Part shown: piece after piece, positions 43,463 through 51,623 of the stretch | How positions within the stretch are numbered: position 1 is the stretch's first letter | How the letters are laid out: every line of letters starts with the position of its first letter | Origin: an uncultured Lachnospiraceae bacterium | GTDB lineage: Bacteria > Bacillota > Clostridia > Lachnospirales > Lachnospiraceae | Direction: 5' to 3' | DNA length: 64,000 nt | NCBI GenBank assembly: GCA_910578715.1 | Contig: CAJTRL010000015.1 | Location: forward strand, 1 to 64,000 | Program-made: the position numbers and the translations under genes | The notes under the pieces: generated by a model | What the model saw: the letters and a program-made list of their open reading frames with translations, nothing else | The model's database searches: none | Told to the model about the DNA's origin: nothing

Positions 43463-44992
43463 ATGAGAAAAATTTTGCATTTGGTCTTGAACAGAGTATT
43501 TATAACAGGTGTAATTGTTCTGCTTCAGGTTGGCTTTTTTGTACTGGAGCTTTTCCGGTGGGCAAACCATTATGTGGAAATTGCGCTTGTTCTGCGGATA
43601 CTCAGCCTTCTGATTGTACTTTATCTTGTCTGGAGGCCGAATAATCCGGCCGTAAAACTGGCGTGGATTGTGCCCATCCTGGTTTTTCCGCTGTTTGGCG
43701 GAATTTTGTATCTGGCTTTTGGACATGTTGTCATTTCCCGTAGACTTAAGAACAGTATGCGGAAAACGGAGGAACTGACGAGAAAGAATATGCCGGGAAA
43801 CCAGGATATTCTGAACCGGATTGCGAAAGAAAACCTGCCAATTGCCAATATGTGCGGATATCTGAATCGTTATTCAGGTACGGCGGTATGGGAAAATACG
43901 AATACCGCTTATTATGAGGACGGGCTTCCCTACTGGAAGCAGCTGTTAAAAGACCTGGAAGGAGCGGAGCGCTTTATTTTCCTGGAATATTTCATATTGG
44001 GCGAAGGCTCGATGTGGGGAGAAGTTTTGGAAATCCTGGAGAGAAAAGCGAAACAGGGCGTCGAAGTCCGGCTGATTTATGATGATTTTGGCAGTGTTTT
44101 GAAGCTGCCGAAGCATTATGAGCAGTTTATCGAGCAGAAAGGCATTCAGTGTGTCGCTTTTAATAAACTGGTTCCGCTCATGGCAATTATATTAAATAAC
44201 AGAGACCATCGGAAAATCGTGGTAATCGACGGGAAAATAGGCTATACGGGCGGGATTAACCTGGCGGATGAATATATCAATTATAAGACGCTGTACGGTT
44301 ACTGGAAGGATGCAGGCATCCGGCTGGAAGGAGAAGCGGTCTGGAATTTTACGGTGATGTTTTTGCAGATGTGGAATATTTCCCGCGACACAGACGAAGA
44401 TTTCAGCCGTTACCGATATCATTTTACGGAGAAAATACGAGGGAAGGGCTATGTGCAGCCATACGGCGATACGCCCTTTGACAATGAAACGGTCGGCGAA
44501 AATGTTTATCTGAACATGATTGGATATGCCAGAAAATATTTTTATGCTTTTACGCCCTACCTGATTACCGATAATGAAATGTGCACGGCATTGAAGCTGG
44601 CGGCCAAAAGAGGAGTGGATGTGCGCATCGTGACGCCGGGAATCCCGGATAAAAAGACGGCATACTGGCTGACCCAGTCCAGCTATCAGAATCTGATAGA
44701 GTCGGGCGTGAAGATTTATCAGTATCTACCAGGTTTTATTCATTCCAAATGCGTTTTGTGCGATGATGAAATTGCGGCGGTCGGAACCATTAATTTCGAT
44801 TACAGGAGCTTCTATCATCATTTCGAATGCGGCGTATTTCTTTATCGCGCGGAAGCGGTCGGGGAACTGAAAAAGGACATGGAAAAGACTTTTGCTGAAT
44901 CGGAAGAGATTACCCTTGAATGGTGTCGGAAGAAGTTTATGAAAATGAATGTGATTGGGCCGTTTTTAAAGCTGTTTTCGCCGTTGTTCTGA
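43463..44992 (+). CDS. cls: Cardiolipin synthase
   Basis: The 509-residue phospholipase D-type enzyme makes cardiolipin from two phosphatidylglycerols. Two N-terminal membrane helices (about residues 5-60) precede two HKD motifs: HRKIVVIDGKIGYTGG (near residue 250) and HSKCVLCDDEIAAVGT (near 432). The length is normal. The acyltransferase follows 48 nt later, so phospholipid synthesis genes are neighbours. AAAAAGG-tatGGTTTT is in the leader. Confidence 0.92.
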   Translation: MRKILHLVLNRVFITGVIVLLQVGFFVLELFRWANHYVEIALVLRILSLLIVLYLVWRPNNPAVKLAWIVPILVFPLFGGILYLAFGHVVISRRLKNSMRKTEELTRKNMPGNQDILNRIAKENLPIANMCGYLNRYSGTAVWENTNTAYYEDGLPYWKQLLKDLEGAERFIFLEYFILGEGSMWGEVLEILERKAKQGVEVRLIYDDFGSVLKLPKHYEQFIEQKGIQCVAFNKLVPLMAIILNNRDHRKIVVIDGKIGYTGGINLADEYINYKTLYGYWKDAGIRLEGEAVWNFTVMFLQMWNISRDTDEDFSRYRYHFTEKIRGKGYVQPYGDTPFDNETVGENVYLNMIGYARKYFYAFTPYLITDNEMCTALKLAAKRGVDVRIVTPGIPDKKTAYWLTQSSYQNLIESGVKIYQYLPGFIHSKCVLCDDEIAAVGTINFDYRSFYHHFECGVFLYRAEAVGELKKDMEKTFAESEEITLEWCRKKFMKMNVIGPFLKLFSPLF

Positions 44993-45040
44993 CATCGGTG
45001 TGCAAAACAGACGGTCAGGAAAAGAGAATGAGGGGTTGTT

Positions 45041-45754
45041 ATGCTGCGTTTTGTACAGGTGATTGTCCGCAATCTGCCGAGATTTTATATGATTCCAAAG
45101 ATGGCATATATGGCAAAGCATCCGGAAAAATTTTCGGAAGAGAAGTGTTATGAATATGCAAGGCTTGCGGTCAGGAGAATGACGAGGGCCGGGCATATCA
45201 GGACACAGGGTTTTGGCATGGAAAATCTGCCCAAAGAAGGCGGTTATGTTATGTTTCCGAACCATCAGGGCAAATATGATGCGCTTGGAATCGTATATAC
45301 CCATAAAAAACCCTGTACCATTGTTATTGACGATGCCAAATCGCATGTAATTCTGACCACCCAGTTTATCGAGATGATACACGGAAAAAGGCTGATGAAA
45401 GATGATGTGCGCCAGTCGGTCAGGCTGATGAAAGAAATTTCGGAGGAAGTCTCGGCTGGCAGAAGATATATTATTTTTCCGGAAGGCGGCTATGACCACA
45501 ATCATAATAACGTATGTGATTTTAAACCGGGATGTTTTAAATGTGCTATCCGTGCCAAAGCGCCCATCGTTCCGGTCGTTCTGATTGATTCCTATAAAGT
45601 GTTTGAGGAGTGGACGCTGAAAAAAGTCACGACACAGGTGCATTATCTGCCGCCGTTTCTGTACGAAGAATACCGGGGGATGACGACGAAAGAAGTATCG
45701 GATGTGGTGCATGACCGGATTCGGGATTATATTGCGAACGTTGTCGGGGCGTGA
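45041..45754 (+). CDS. 1-acyl-glycerol-3-phosphate acyltransferase family protein
   Basis: The 237-residue PlsC-type protein has the NHQGKYDALG motif (H-x4-D, about residues 77-83) and the FPEGGYD motif (about residues 147-153, in place of FPEGT). It probably transfers an acyl chain to lysophosphatidic acid at the inner membrane face. It follows cls closely. Convergent transcription with tmcAL ends 57 nt downstream. Confidence 0.85.
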   Translation: MLRFVQVIVRNLPRFYMIPKMAYMAKHPEKFSEEKCYEYARLAVRRMTRAGHIRTQGFGMENLPKEGGYVMFPNHQGKYDALGIVYTHKKPCTIVIDDAKSHVILTTQFIEMIHGKRLMKDDVRQSVRLMKEISEEVSAGRRYIIFPEGGYDHNHNNVCDFKPGCFKCAIRAKAPIVPVVLIDSYKVFEEWTLKKVTTQVHYLPPFLYEEYRGMTTKEVSDVVHDRIRDYIANVVGA

Positions 45755-45811
45755 CAGGTACCGGAAGCAGCCGGAACCCGTCTCCTGGCCGGACATCGAT
45801 TTCAGGAGCGG

Positions 45812-47050
45812 TTATAGAATCACAGGACGGCTCCTGTATTCGTTCCGAAACTCCTGGTGGAATTTATTCACTGAAACCAGAGAGTAAATATGACTTGCCT
45901 GGACGTCCTGTGCGAACATGCGCAGGCCGTTTTCGGATAAAATGCGGCGCGGCGCCTCCGCGAGCCTTGTAATGAGCGGGAGTAAAGCCTGCTCTTTTAT
46001 TGCATGCAGAAGCGGGGCAGCCGTTTCGCGAAAACCGAGAAGCCTTGCATAGTATACAAAATCTTCTGCGCGAAAGGCGTCCATATCCGTCTGATAAATA
46101 TTTAACAGGATGTGGATGAGGGCGCGGGATATTCTGGTATAAGTAAGGTTTTTGGTTTTTATTTTTTCACAGAATGAAGAAAAGTCCGTATAAGCAGGCA
46201 GAAATTTATGAAGCCTGTCGGAAAGACTCCGGTCTACATCAAAATAAACGCTCAAATCCTTTTCCTGTTCCTGTAAGAGCTTGTAAGAAAGCAGTTCGGA
46301 AAAGTCTTTCGGAAAAATCGGAAAGGATTTTTGAAACTGTTGCGCCATCAGCCGATAGACTGCGGGAGGAGTCTGTTCCTTCATAGATTCAAAAGCATTT
46401 TTTCTCACAAGAGATTCCCGGATGGCCAGCGCGGAACCGTATGAGCCGCTCAGAGTTTTTTCATGATAAGCGGAACCGGTGCGGGCAACCGTACAGGGGA
46501 TTATCCGGCTGTTCCGCTTTTTCAGGGCTTTCAGGTATTCCGCACCAAGAAGATTGTTCGGATATTCCAGAAGGGAAAGGGCCTGCCCGGGCTGCGGTGA
46601 GAGTGCCTGGAGCGCATCGCTTCTTGCCTGCGGATAGGAGGCGCCTTTTTTCAGGCGTTCTTTTAACAGGCGTTTGAAGGAAGCGTCTTCTGAAAGAAGC
46701 GCATCGGCCAGTTCGGACAGAACGCCGATATCGCCGCATTCGCTCCCGAAACACAGAAAATCGACGACACCGAGCCTGTCTAAGAGCGAAACGGCTCCGG
46801 CCGCGAAATATTCCGCGCTGGCAGAAGCATAGTGGACGGGAAGCTCGATAACAACGTCTGCACCGCCAAGAAGAGCCGCCTCTGCCCGCAGTGATTTTTC
46901 CATCATGGCGGGAGCGCCGCGCTGCACAAAATTGCCGCTCATTACGACAAGCGCAAAATCTGCGCCTGTCATGGCTTTTGCTTCTGCCAGATGAAAGGCA
47001 TGGCCGTTATGGAAAGGATTGTATTCTGCGATGATGCCGACGGTTTTCAT
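45812..47050 (-). CDS. tmcAL: tRNA(Met) cytidine acetate ligase
   Basis: The 412-residue protein (YlbM family) makes N4-acetylcytidine at the wobble position of elongator tRNA-Met, using acetate and ATP. The nucleotidyltransferase motif EYNPFHNGHAFHL lies at residues 9-21, with the HxGH site. The start is ATG at 47048-47050, with AGGAGG just upstream. The longer frame to 47110 begins in the hairpin element and gives an artefactual MPPKR start. The gene points away from rpsU. Long hairpin element A lies directly in its upstream region. Confidence 0.9.
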   Translation of the reverse strand: MKTVGIIAEYNPFHNGHAFHLAEAKAMTGADFALVVMSGNFVQRGAPAMMEKSLRAEAALLGGADVVIELPVHYASASAEYFAAGAVSLLDRLGVVDFLCFGSECGDIGVLSELADALLSEDASFKRLLKERLKKGASYPQARSDALQALSPQPGQALSLLEYPNNLLGAEYLKALKKRNSRIIPCTVARTGSAYHEKTLSGSYGSALAIRESLVRKNAFESMKEQTPPAVYRLMAQQFQKSFPIFPKDFSELLSYKLLQEQEKDLSVYFDVDRSLSDRLHKFLPAYTDFSSFCEKIKTKNLTYTRISRALIHILLNIYQTDMDAFRAEDFVYYARLLGFRETAAPLLHAIKEQALLPLITRLAEAPRRILSENGLRMFAQDVQASHIYSLVSVNKFHQEFRNEYRSRPVIL

Positions 47051-47072
47051 AGGGGGCCTCCTATCGACGCTG

Positions 47073-47232
47073 TGGGGGCGGGGGCGGCGGATAGTTCTCT
47101 TTGGAGGCACGCTTTCGCTCCACGAAAACCGGTAGCGGTACTAAGCTCGAAAGCAGCCATGCCGCTTTCTCACTAAGTACCGACGGTTTTCCAGGACCTC
47201 CGTCAGAGAACTATCCGCCGCCCCCGCCCCCA
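47073..47232. repeat. Long hairpin element A (28-bp stem, 104-nt core)
   Basis: A perfect 28-bp inverted repeat (47073-47100 with 47205-47232) encloses a core (47101-47204) that can itself fold into a long imperfect hairpin. Read on the minus strand, toward tmcAL, the core is nearly the same as that of element B (49051-49156), including 32 identical nt and a GCGAAAGC tetraloop-like turn. The outer stem is GC-rich and different in sequence from that of B. A and B are the only copies I found. Confidence 0.9.
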
Positions 47233-47302
47233 TAACTGTGATATTTCTATTTATTACAACACTATTTCCAGTGTATCACGAAAAACAAATGAAAAATAGT
47301 AG

Positions 47303-47330
47303 TTGACTCATATCCAGAATGTGGTATAAT
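47303..47330 (+). promoter_or_regulatory. Promoter of rpsU
   Basis: TTGACT (47303-47308) and TATAAT (47325-47330) are 16 nt apart, with TG before the -10 box. The leader of about 90 nt may fold. Confidence 0.8.
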
Positions 47331-47424
47331 TTATGTTGTGTGTAGACACATAATGCACGGTGGTGCGCAAATAACCCAATCAGTCATGATACTAGTTAGG
47401 GACTGAAGGGAGGTCAGGTGTGGA

Positions 47425-47601
47425 ATGTCGAACGTAATTGTAAAAGAAAACGAGACTTTGGACAGCGCATTGCGTCGTTTTAAGAGAAGCTGCGCAAAAG
47501 CAGGGATTCAGCAGGAAATTCGTAAGAGAGAGCATTACGAGAAACCCAGCGTAAGACGCAAGAAAAAGTCCGAGGCGGCAAGAAAACGCAAATACAATTA
47601 A
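47425..47601 (+). CDS. rpsU: 30S ribosomal protein S21
   Basis: The 58-residue basic protein is an S21: it begins MSNVIVKENETLDSALRRFKR and ends KKSEAARKRKYN, with the conserved FKR and EIRKREHYEKPSVRRK segments. ATG 47425 follows GGAGGT with spacing 8. It is the only gene between the two hairpin elements besides the dacF-like gene. A terminator follows at 47623-47652. Confidence 0.97.
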   Translation: MSNVIVKENETLDSALRRFKRSCAKAGIQQEIRKREHYEKPSVRRKKKSEAARKRKYN

Positions 47602-47622
47602 TCAGAATTCAGTATGCAGAAC

Positions 47623-47652
47623 AAATCCCTGATAATATCAGGGATTTTGTTA
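47623..47652 (+). terminator. Intrinsic terminator after rpsU
   Basis: AAATCCCTGAT (47623-47633) pairs with ATCAGGGATTT (47637-47647), 11 bp with a 3-nt loop. The trailing T tract (TTTTGTT) is short. Confidence 0.75.
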
Positions 47653-47794
47653 TGTCCGGATTTTAGGGCGGGCGGGGACGTTCCGGCCAAAATTCCGGTC
47701 AGGATGGTGAAATTTTGTTTTCCTCCGGTTCTTCTGACATACATTTTCCCTTTTCCTAATACTTATAATATAGAGGAATATGCGGGAGAGATGT

Positions 47795-48979
47795 ATGTTG
47801 AAAAAAGGAAAAAAACGAATAGTCAGTTTGTTCCTGATACTTTGTTTGTGTGTCAATATGAGCCTGTATGCGGTTCCTTTGACGGTACAGGCGGCGCCGG
47901 ATGTGACGACGCCTTCCTATGTGGTGATGGAAGCGTCCACGGGCCAGGTCATTTGTGAACAGGATGCGGATACGAGAAGGAGTCCGGCCAGTATTACGAA
48001 AATCATGACGCTGCTCATCATATTTGAACATTTGAAGAACGGAAGAATCCGTCTGGAAGACCAGGTGACGACGAGCGCATATGCGAAGTCTATGGGCGGT
48101 TCCCAGGTTTTCCTGGAAGAGGGGGAAAGCCAGACGCTGGAAACAATGATTAAATGTATAGCGGTGGCTTCCGGCAATGATGCCAGCGTGGCGGTGGCGG
48201 AATACATAGCGGGAAGCGAAGGTGAATTTGTCAAACTGATGAATGAAAAGGCGGAAAGCCTCGGACTTCAGAACACGCATTTTGAGGACTGCTGCGGGCT
48301 GACCGATTCCGATAATCACTATACTTCGGCCAAAGATGTGGCAGTCATGTCCAGAGAACTGATTACGAAGTACCCGGAAGTATTGCAGTATACAGGTATC
48401 TGGATGGAGGATATCGAACACCATACTGCACAGGGAACGACCACGTTTACCTTATCCAGCACCAATAAATTATTAAAACAGTACGAATGGACGACGGGAT
48501 TAAAGACCGGTTCCACCTCCAAAGCGCTTTACTGCCTGTCGGCGACGGCAAATAAAGACGGAATGGAACTGATTGCCGTAGTTATGGCGGCGCCTGACCC
48601 GAAGGCGAGATTTGCCGATGCCATGTCGCTTTTAAGTTATGGGTACAGTGTCAGCCAGATGTATACGGATGAAAACAAAGACGCTCTGCCCATCCAGAAA
48701 GTGGACGGCGGCGTGGAAGAAACGGTCAATCTGACTTATGCGGAGCCCTTTCATTATCTGGATACTGCGGGTAACAACCTTAACGATATCGAGAAGGAAA
48801 TCAGCCTGCCCGGAATTATCAAGGCGCCGGTCGCGGAAGGAGACGCCGTTGGTGAAGCGGTATATAAACTGAACGGAAACCGTATCGGGAGCGTGTCCAT
48901 TCTGGCGGCGAAGTCCGTGGATAAAGCGGAATATAAAGACTATCTGAAAAAAGTATGGTTAAAGTTCCTCGTGTTCTGA
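47795..48979 (+). CDS. dacF: D-alanyl-D-alanine carboxypeptidase (serine type)
   Basis: The 394-residue penicillin-binding protein trims the terminal D-Ala of peptidoglycan stems outside the membrane. A signal peptide (about residues 1-35, ending in VQAAP) is followed by SxxK (SITK near 66), SxN (SGN near 125) and KTG (LKTGS near 235). ATG 47795 has GGGAG 6 nt upstream. The C-terminal part (about 280-394) is a PBP5-type beta domain. A second such gene lies at 51611. Confidence 0.9.
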   Translation: MLKKGKKRIVSLFLILCLCVNMSLYAVPLTVQAAPDVTTPSYVVMEASTGQVICEQDADTRRSPASITKIMTLLIIFEHLKNGRIRLEDQVTTSAYAKSMGGSQVFLEEGESQTLETMIKCIAVASGNDASVAVAEYIAGSEGEFVKLMNEKAESLGLQNTHFEDCCGLTDSDNHYTSAKDVAVMSRELITKYPEVLQYTGIWMEDIEHHTAQGTTTFTLSSTNKLLKQYEWTTGLKTGSTSKALYCLSATANKDGMELIAVVMAAPDPKARFADAMSLLSYGYSVSQMYTDENKDALPIQKVDGGVEETVNLTYAEPFHYLDTAGNNLNDIEKEISLPGIIKAPVAEGDAVGEAVYKLNGNRIGSVSILAAKSVDKAEYKDYLKKVWLKFLVF

Positions 48980-49004
48980 CGTACGGCATTTTAGTCTGAC
49001 CATC

Positions 49005-49202
49005 CGACAAGCGCCCTGACCGGGAACCGCCCGCTGGCGCATACTCCTCTGGCGGAGGCCCTGGAAAAGCGCCGGTACTTGGTGAAAAAGCGGCCTTGTG
49101 CTGCTTTTGAACCTAGTACCGCTGCGACTTTTCGTGGAGCGAAAGCGTGCCTCCAAAGAGGAGTATGCGCCAGCGGGCGGTTCCCGGTCAGGGCGCTTGT
49201 CG
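49005..49202. repeat. Long hairpin element B (46-bp stem, 106-nt core)
   Basis: A perfect 46-bp inverted repeat (49005-49050 with 49157-49202) encloses a core homologous to element A on the opposite strand. It is 26 nt after the dacF stop and about 100 nt before the metallophosphoesterase start (49303). Reading on the plus strand, its core ends with the same 32-nt conserved block (TTTTCGTGGAGC... ending in CAAAGAG). It is much too long for a normal terminator, and no T-run follows. Confidence 0.9.
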
Positions 49203-49302
49203 TACAGCGGCGAAATCTTGGGATTGCAGTTCTCATATTGTTTGTGATATACTTTATGAGTTGTTTACGATGGTTCAGGCTTTAGCGCCGGGGAGTATAG
49301 GA

Positions 49303-50172
49303 ATGTTTCCTGTAATACTGACAGTTATCATAATCCTTACCTGTTTTTTCCTGTGCGTCATGTATTATGACTGCAATCGGTTTGTGACGGTGGAATATGA
49401 AATCGAATCGCCCAAAATAACAAAGGAATGTGATTTTGTACTCCTGGCGGATTTGCATAACAAGTCCTTCGGGGAGCAGAACCGGAGGCTTGTCAGGAAA
49501 ATAGAGGAACTTGCGCCGGACGGTATTCTGGTGGCGGGCGATGTGCTGACGGCTTTTGAAAGGAAAAGAAAGCATCAGGTGGCGATAAATCTGATGCAGC
49601 AGCTTGGCGAAAAATTCCCTGTTTATTATGGGATGGGAAATCATGAACAGCGTATCGGGCTGGAACCGGGAGAGGGCAGGGAACTGTATGATATTTATAT
49701 GGAAAGTCTGCATCAGGCGGGAATCGAGCCGTTAATTAATGAAAGAGTCAGTCTGCCGGCCGCGAACCTTAATATTTGCGGTCTGCAGATTGACAGACGC
49801 TATTACCGGAAATTTTCGAGGCCCGGTATGCCAGAAAATTATCTGGCGGAGACGCTCGGAAAGGCTTCGGACGGGCAGTTTCAGATTCTGATAGCGCATA
49901 ATCCGGAGTATTTCAGGGAGTACGCGGCATGGGGAGCGGATTTGACCGTTTCGGGACATATGCACGGCGGTCTGATGCGGCTGCCCTTTCTGGGGGGTGT
50001 GATTTCTCCGCGACTGACGCTTTTCCCGCACTATGACGGCGGAAAGTTTGAGAGTGAAGGCTCCGTCATGATTTTAAGCAGAGGACTTGGGACACATACG
50101 CTGCCGGTACGGATTTTTAATCCAGGAGAACTGGTAGTTATTCATTTAAGACCAGCCCGGAACAGGCAATAG
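49303..50172 (+). CDS. Metallophosphoesterase
   Basis: The 289-residue protein has an N-terminal hydrophobic helix (about residues 4-23), then a calcineurin-like phosphoesterase domain: LLADLHNKSF, AGDVLTAF, GMGNHEQR, AHNPEYF and SGHMHGG carry the metal ligands. Membrane-anchored forms often act on UDP-diacylglucosamine-like or other lipid phosphate compounds, but the substrate is not shown. The ATG at 49303 has GGGGAG upstream. An earlier reading would begin in hairpin element B and is rejected. Confidence 0.85.
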   Translation: MFPVILTVIIILTCFFLCVMYYDCNRFVTVEYEIESPKITKECDFVLLADLHNKSFGEQNRRLVRKIEELAPDGILVAGDVLTAFERKRKHQVAINLMQQLGEKFPVYYGMGNHEQRIGLEPGEGRELYDIYMESLHQAGIEPLINERVSLPAANLNICGLQIDRRYYRKFSRPGMPENYLAETLGKASDGQFQILIAHNPEYFREYAAWGADLTVSGHMHGGLMRLPFLGGVISPRLTLFPHYDGGKFESEGSVMILSRGLGTHTLPVRIFNPGELVVIHLRPARNRQ

Positions 50173-50189
50173 AAAAAGGTGGACAGGCT

Positions 50190-50939
50190 ATGGCAATTCC
50201 CGTGAAATTAGAGGTATTTGAAGGGCCTCTGGATTTATTACTGCATTTAATTGATAAAAATAAAGTGGATATTTATGACATTCCGATTGTGGAAATTACG
50301 GAGCAGTATTTGGACTATATTAAGCAGATGGAAACGGAAGACATGAATGTTATGAGCGAGTTCCTTGTGATGGCGGCGACACTGATTGACATTAAGTGCC
50401 GTATGCTGCTTCCGAAAGAGGTAAATGAGGAAGGCGAGGAAGAAGACCCGCGGGCTGAACTGGTGGAAAAACTGCTGGAATATAAAATGTGTAAATACAT
50501 GTCCTATGAATTGAGAGACAGAATGGTTACCGCGGAGCGCAGTCTTTATAAGAAACCGACACTGCCAAGAGAAATCAGTGAATATAAGCAGCCTGTCGAT
50601 TATGAAGAACTGATTGGAGATATGACGCTCGCGAAACTGCATGAAATTTTTAAATTTATGCTGAAGAGACAGGAAGATAAGATTGACCCTGTCAGAAGCA
50701 CGTTCGGAAAGATTGAAAAAGACGAAATCGATATGGACGTCAAAACGGTTTATATAGAAGACTATCTGAAAAACCACAGGAAATTCAGCTTCCGGAAATT
50801 GCTGGAAAAACAGAACAGCAAAATGGAAGTCATCGTAACATTTCTTGTGATTCTGGAACTGATGAAGGTGGGAAAAATTGTCATCGAACAGGACGATATT
50901 TTCAGCGATATCGTCATCACTTCCAAAGAAGCAGTCTGA
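50190..50939 (+). CDS. scpA: Segregation and condensation protein A
   Basis: The 249-residue kleisin bridges the SMC head domains in the condensin that organises the chromosome. The N-terminal LEVFEGPLDLLLHLIDKNKVDIYDI is diagnostic, and a winged-helix C-terminus covers residues 170-249. GGTGG precedes ATG 50190. scpB starts 34 nt later. The SMC gene itself is not in the window. Confidence 0.96.
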   Translation: MAIPVKLEVFEGPLDLLLHLIDKNKVDIYDIPIVEITEQYLDYIKQMETEDMNVMSEFLVMAATLIDIKCRMLLPKEVNEEGEEEDPRAELVEKLLEYKMCKYMSYELRDRMVTAERSLYKKPTLPREISEYKQPVDYEELIGDMTLAKLHEIFKFMLKRQEDKIDPVRSTFGKIEKDEIDMDVKTVYIEDYLKNHRKFSFRKLLEKQNSKMEVIVTFLVILELMKVGKIVIEQDDIFSDIVITSKEAV

Positions 50940-50973
50940 AGGGACAGGCTGAGAGAAAGGCATGGTTATTGGG

Positions 50974-51549
50974 ATGGAAAGGCAGAAAGCAAAAGCGGTT
51001 TTAGAGGCGGTTCTCTTTACAATGGGCGAATCCGTGGAAATCGACAGACTGGCCGAAGTTATTGAAGAAGAAAAAGAAACGACGAAAGAAATCCTCGACG
51101 AGATGGCCCTGGAATACCAGAAGGAAGAAAGGGGCATTGAGCTGACGACGCTGGAAAATGCGGTGCAGCTCTGTACAAAAGGTGAGTATTACGAATATCT
51201 GATTAAAATCGCCACGACGCCAAAAAAATTTGTGCTGACCGATACACTGTTAGAAACGTTGTCGATTATCGCTTATAAACAGCCGATAACGAGACTGGAA
51301 ATCGAAAAAGTGCGCGGCGTAAGCTGTGACCATGCGGTCAACAGGCTGTTGGAATTTGACCTGATTACGGAGGTGGGAAGGCTGGATGCGCCGGGAAGGC
51401 CTCTGCTGTTTGGAACGACGGAACAGTTTTTACGGAGCTTCGGCGTAAAATCGCTGGAGGATTTGCCGGAGTTAAATCCGGTACAGATTGAAGAATTTAA
51501 ATTACAGGCGGAATCGGAAGTACAGCAGCAGCTACAACTGGATATTTGA
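50974..51549 (+). CDS. scpB: Segregation and condensation protein B
   Basis: The 191-residue winged-helix protein completes the SMC-ScpAB complex. The conserved core is ALEYQKEERGIEL, LSIIAYKQPITRLEIEKVRGV and GRPLLFGTTEQFLRSFG (about residues 40-155). ATG 50974 is chosen because the in-frame ATG at 50962 lies in the AGAAAGG-catGGTTATT leader (50954-50970). Its stop is followed after 18 nt by a terminator-like hairpin. Confidence 0.93.
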   Translation: MERQKAKAVLEAVLFTMGESVEIDRLAEVIEEEKETTKEILDEMALEYQKEERGIELTTLENAVQLCTKGEYYEYLIKIATTPKKFVLTDTLLETLSIIAYKQPITRLEIEKVRGVSCDHAVNRLLEFDLITEVGRLDAPGRPLLFGTTEQFLRSFGVKSLEDLPELNPVQIEEFKLQAESEVQQQLQLDI

Positions 51550-51567
51550 TGTATTGCATTTAGAAAC

Positions 51568-51623
51568 AACGCATATATATTAACGATGAAGAATGGGCTC
51601 GGGTTAATATATGTGCGTTTTTT
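51568..51623 (+). terminator. Terminator-like hairpin overlapping the next start codon
   Basis: AACGCATATATATTAAC (51568-51584) pairs with GTTAATATATGTGCGTT (51603-51619), 17 bp with one wobble, and is followed by six Ts. It should terminate the scpAB transcript. The right arm contains the ATG at 51611 of the following gene. Confidence 0.75.

Noticed and set aside
47051..47110. N-terminal extension of tmcAL beginning MPPKR
   Set aside because: It is translated hairpin element sequence. The AGGAGG site and conserved start MKTVGIIAEYNPFHNGH begin at 47050.
49147..49302. N-terminal extension of the metallophosphoesterase beginning MPPKR
   Set aside because: It arises from the same hairpin sequence as in element A; the supported start is 49303.
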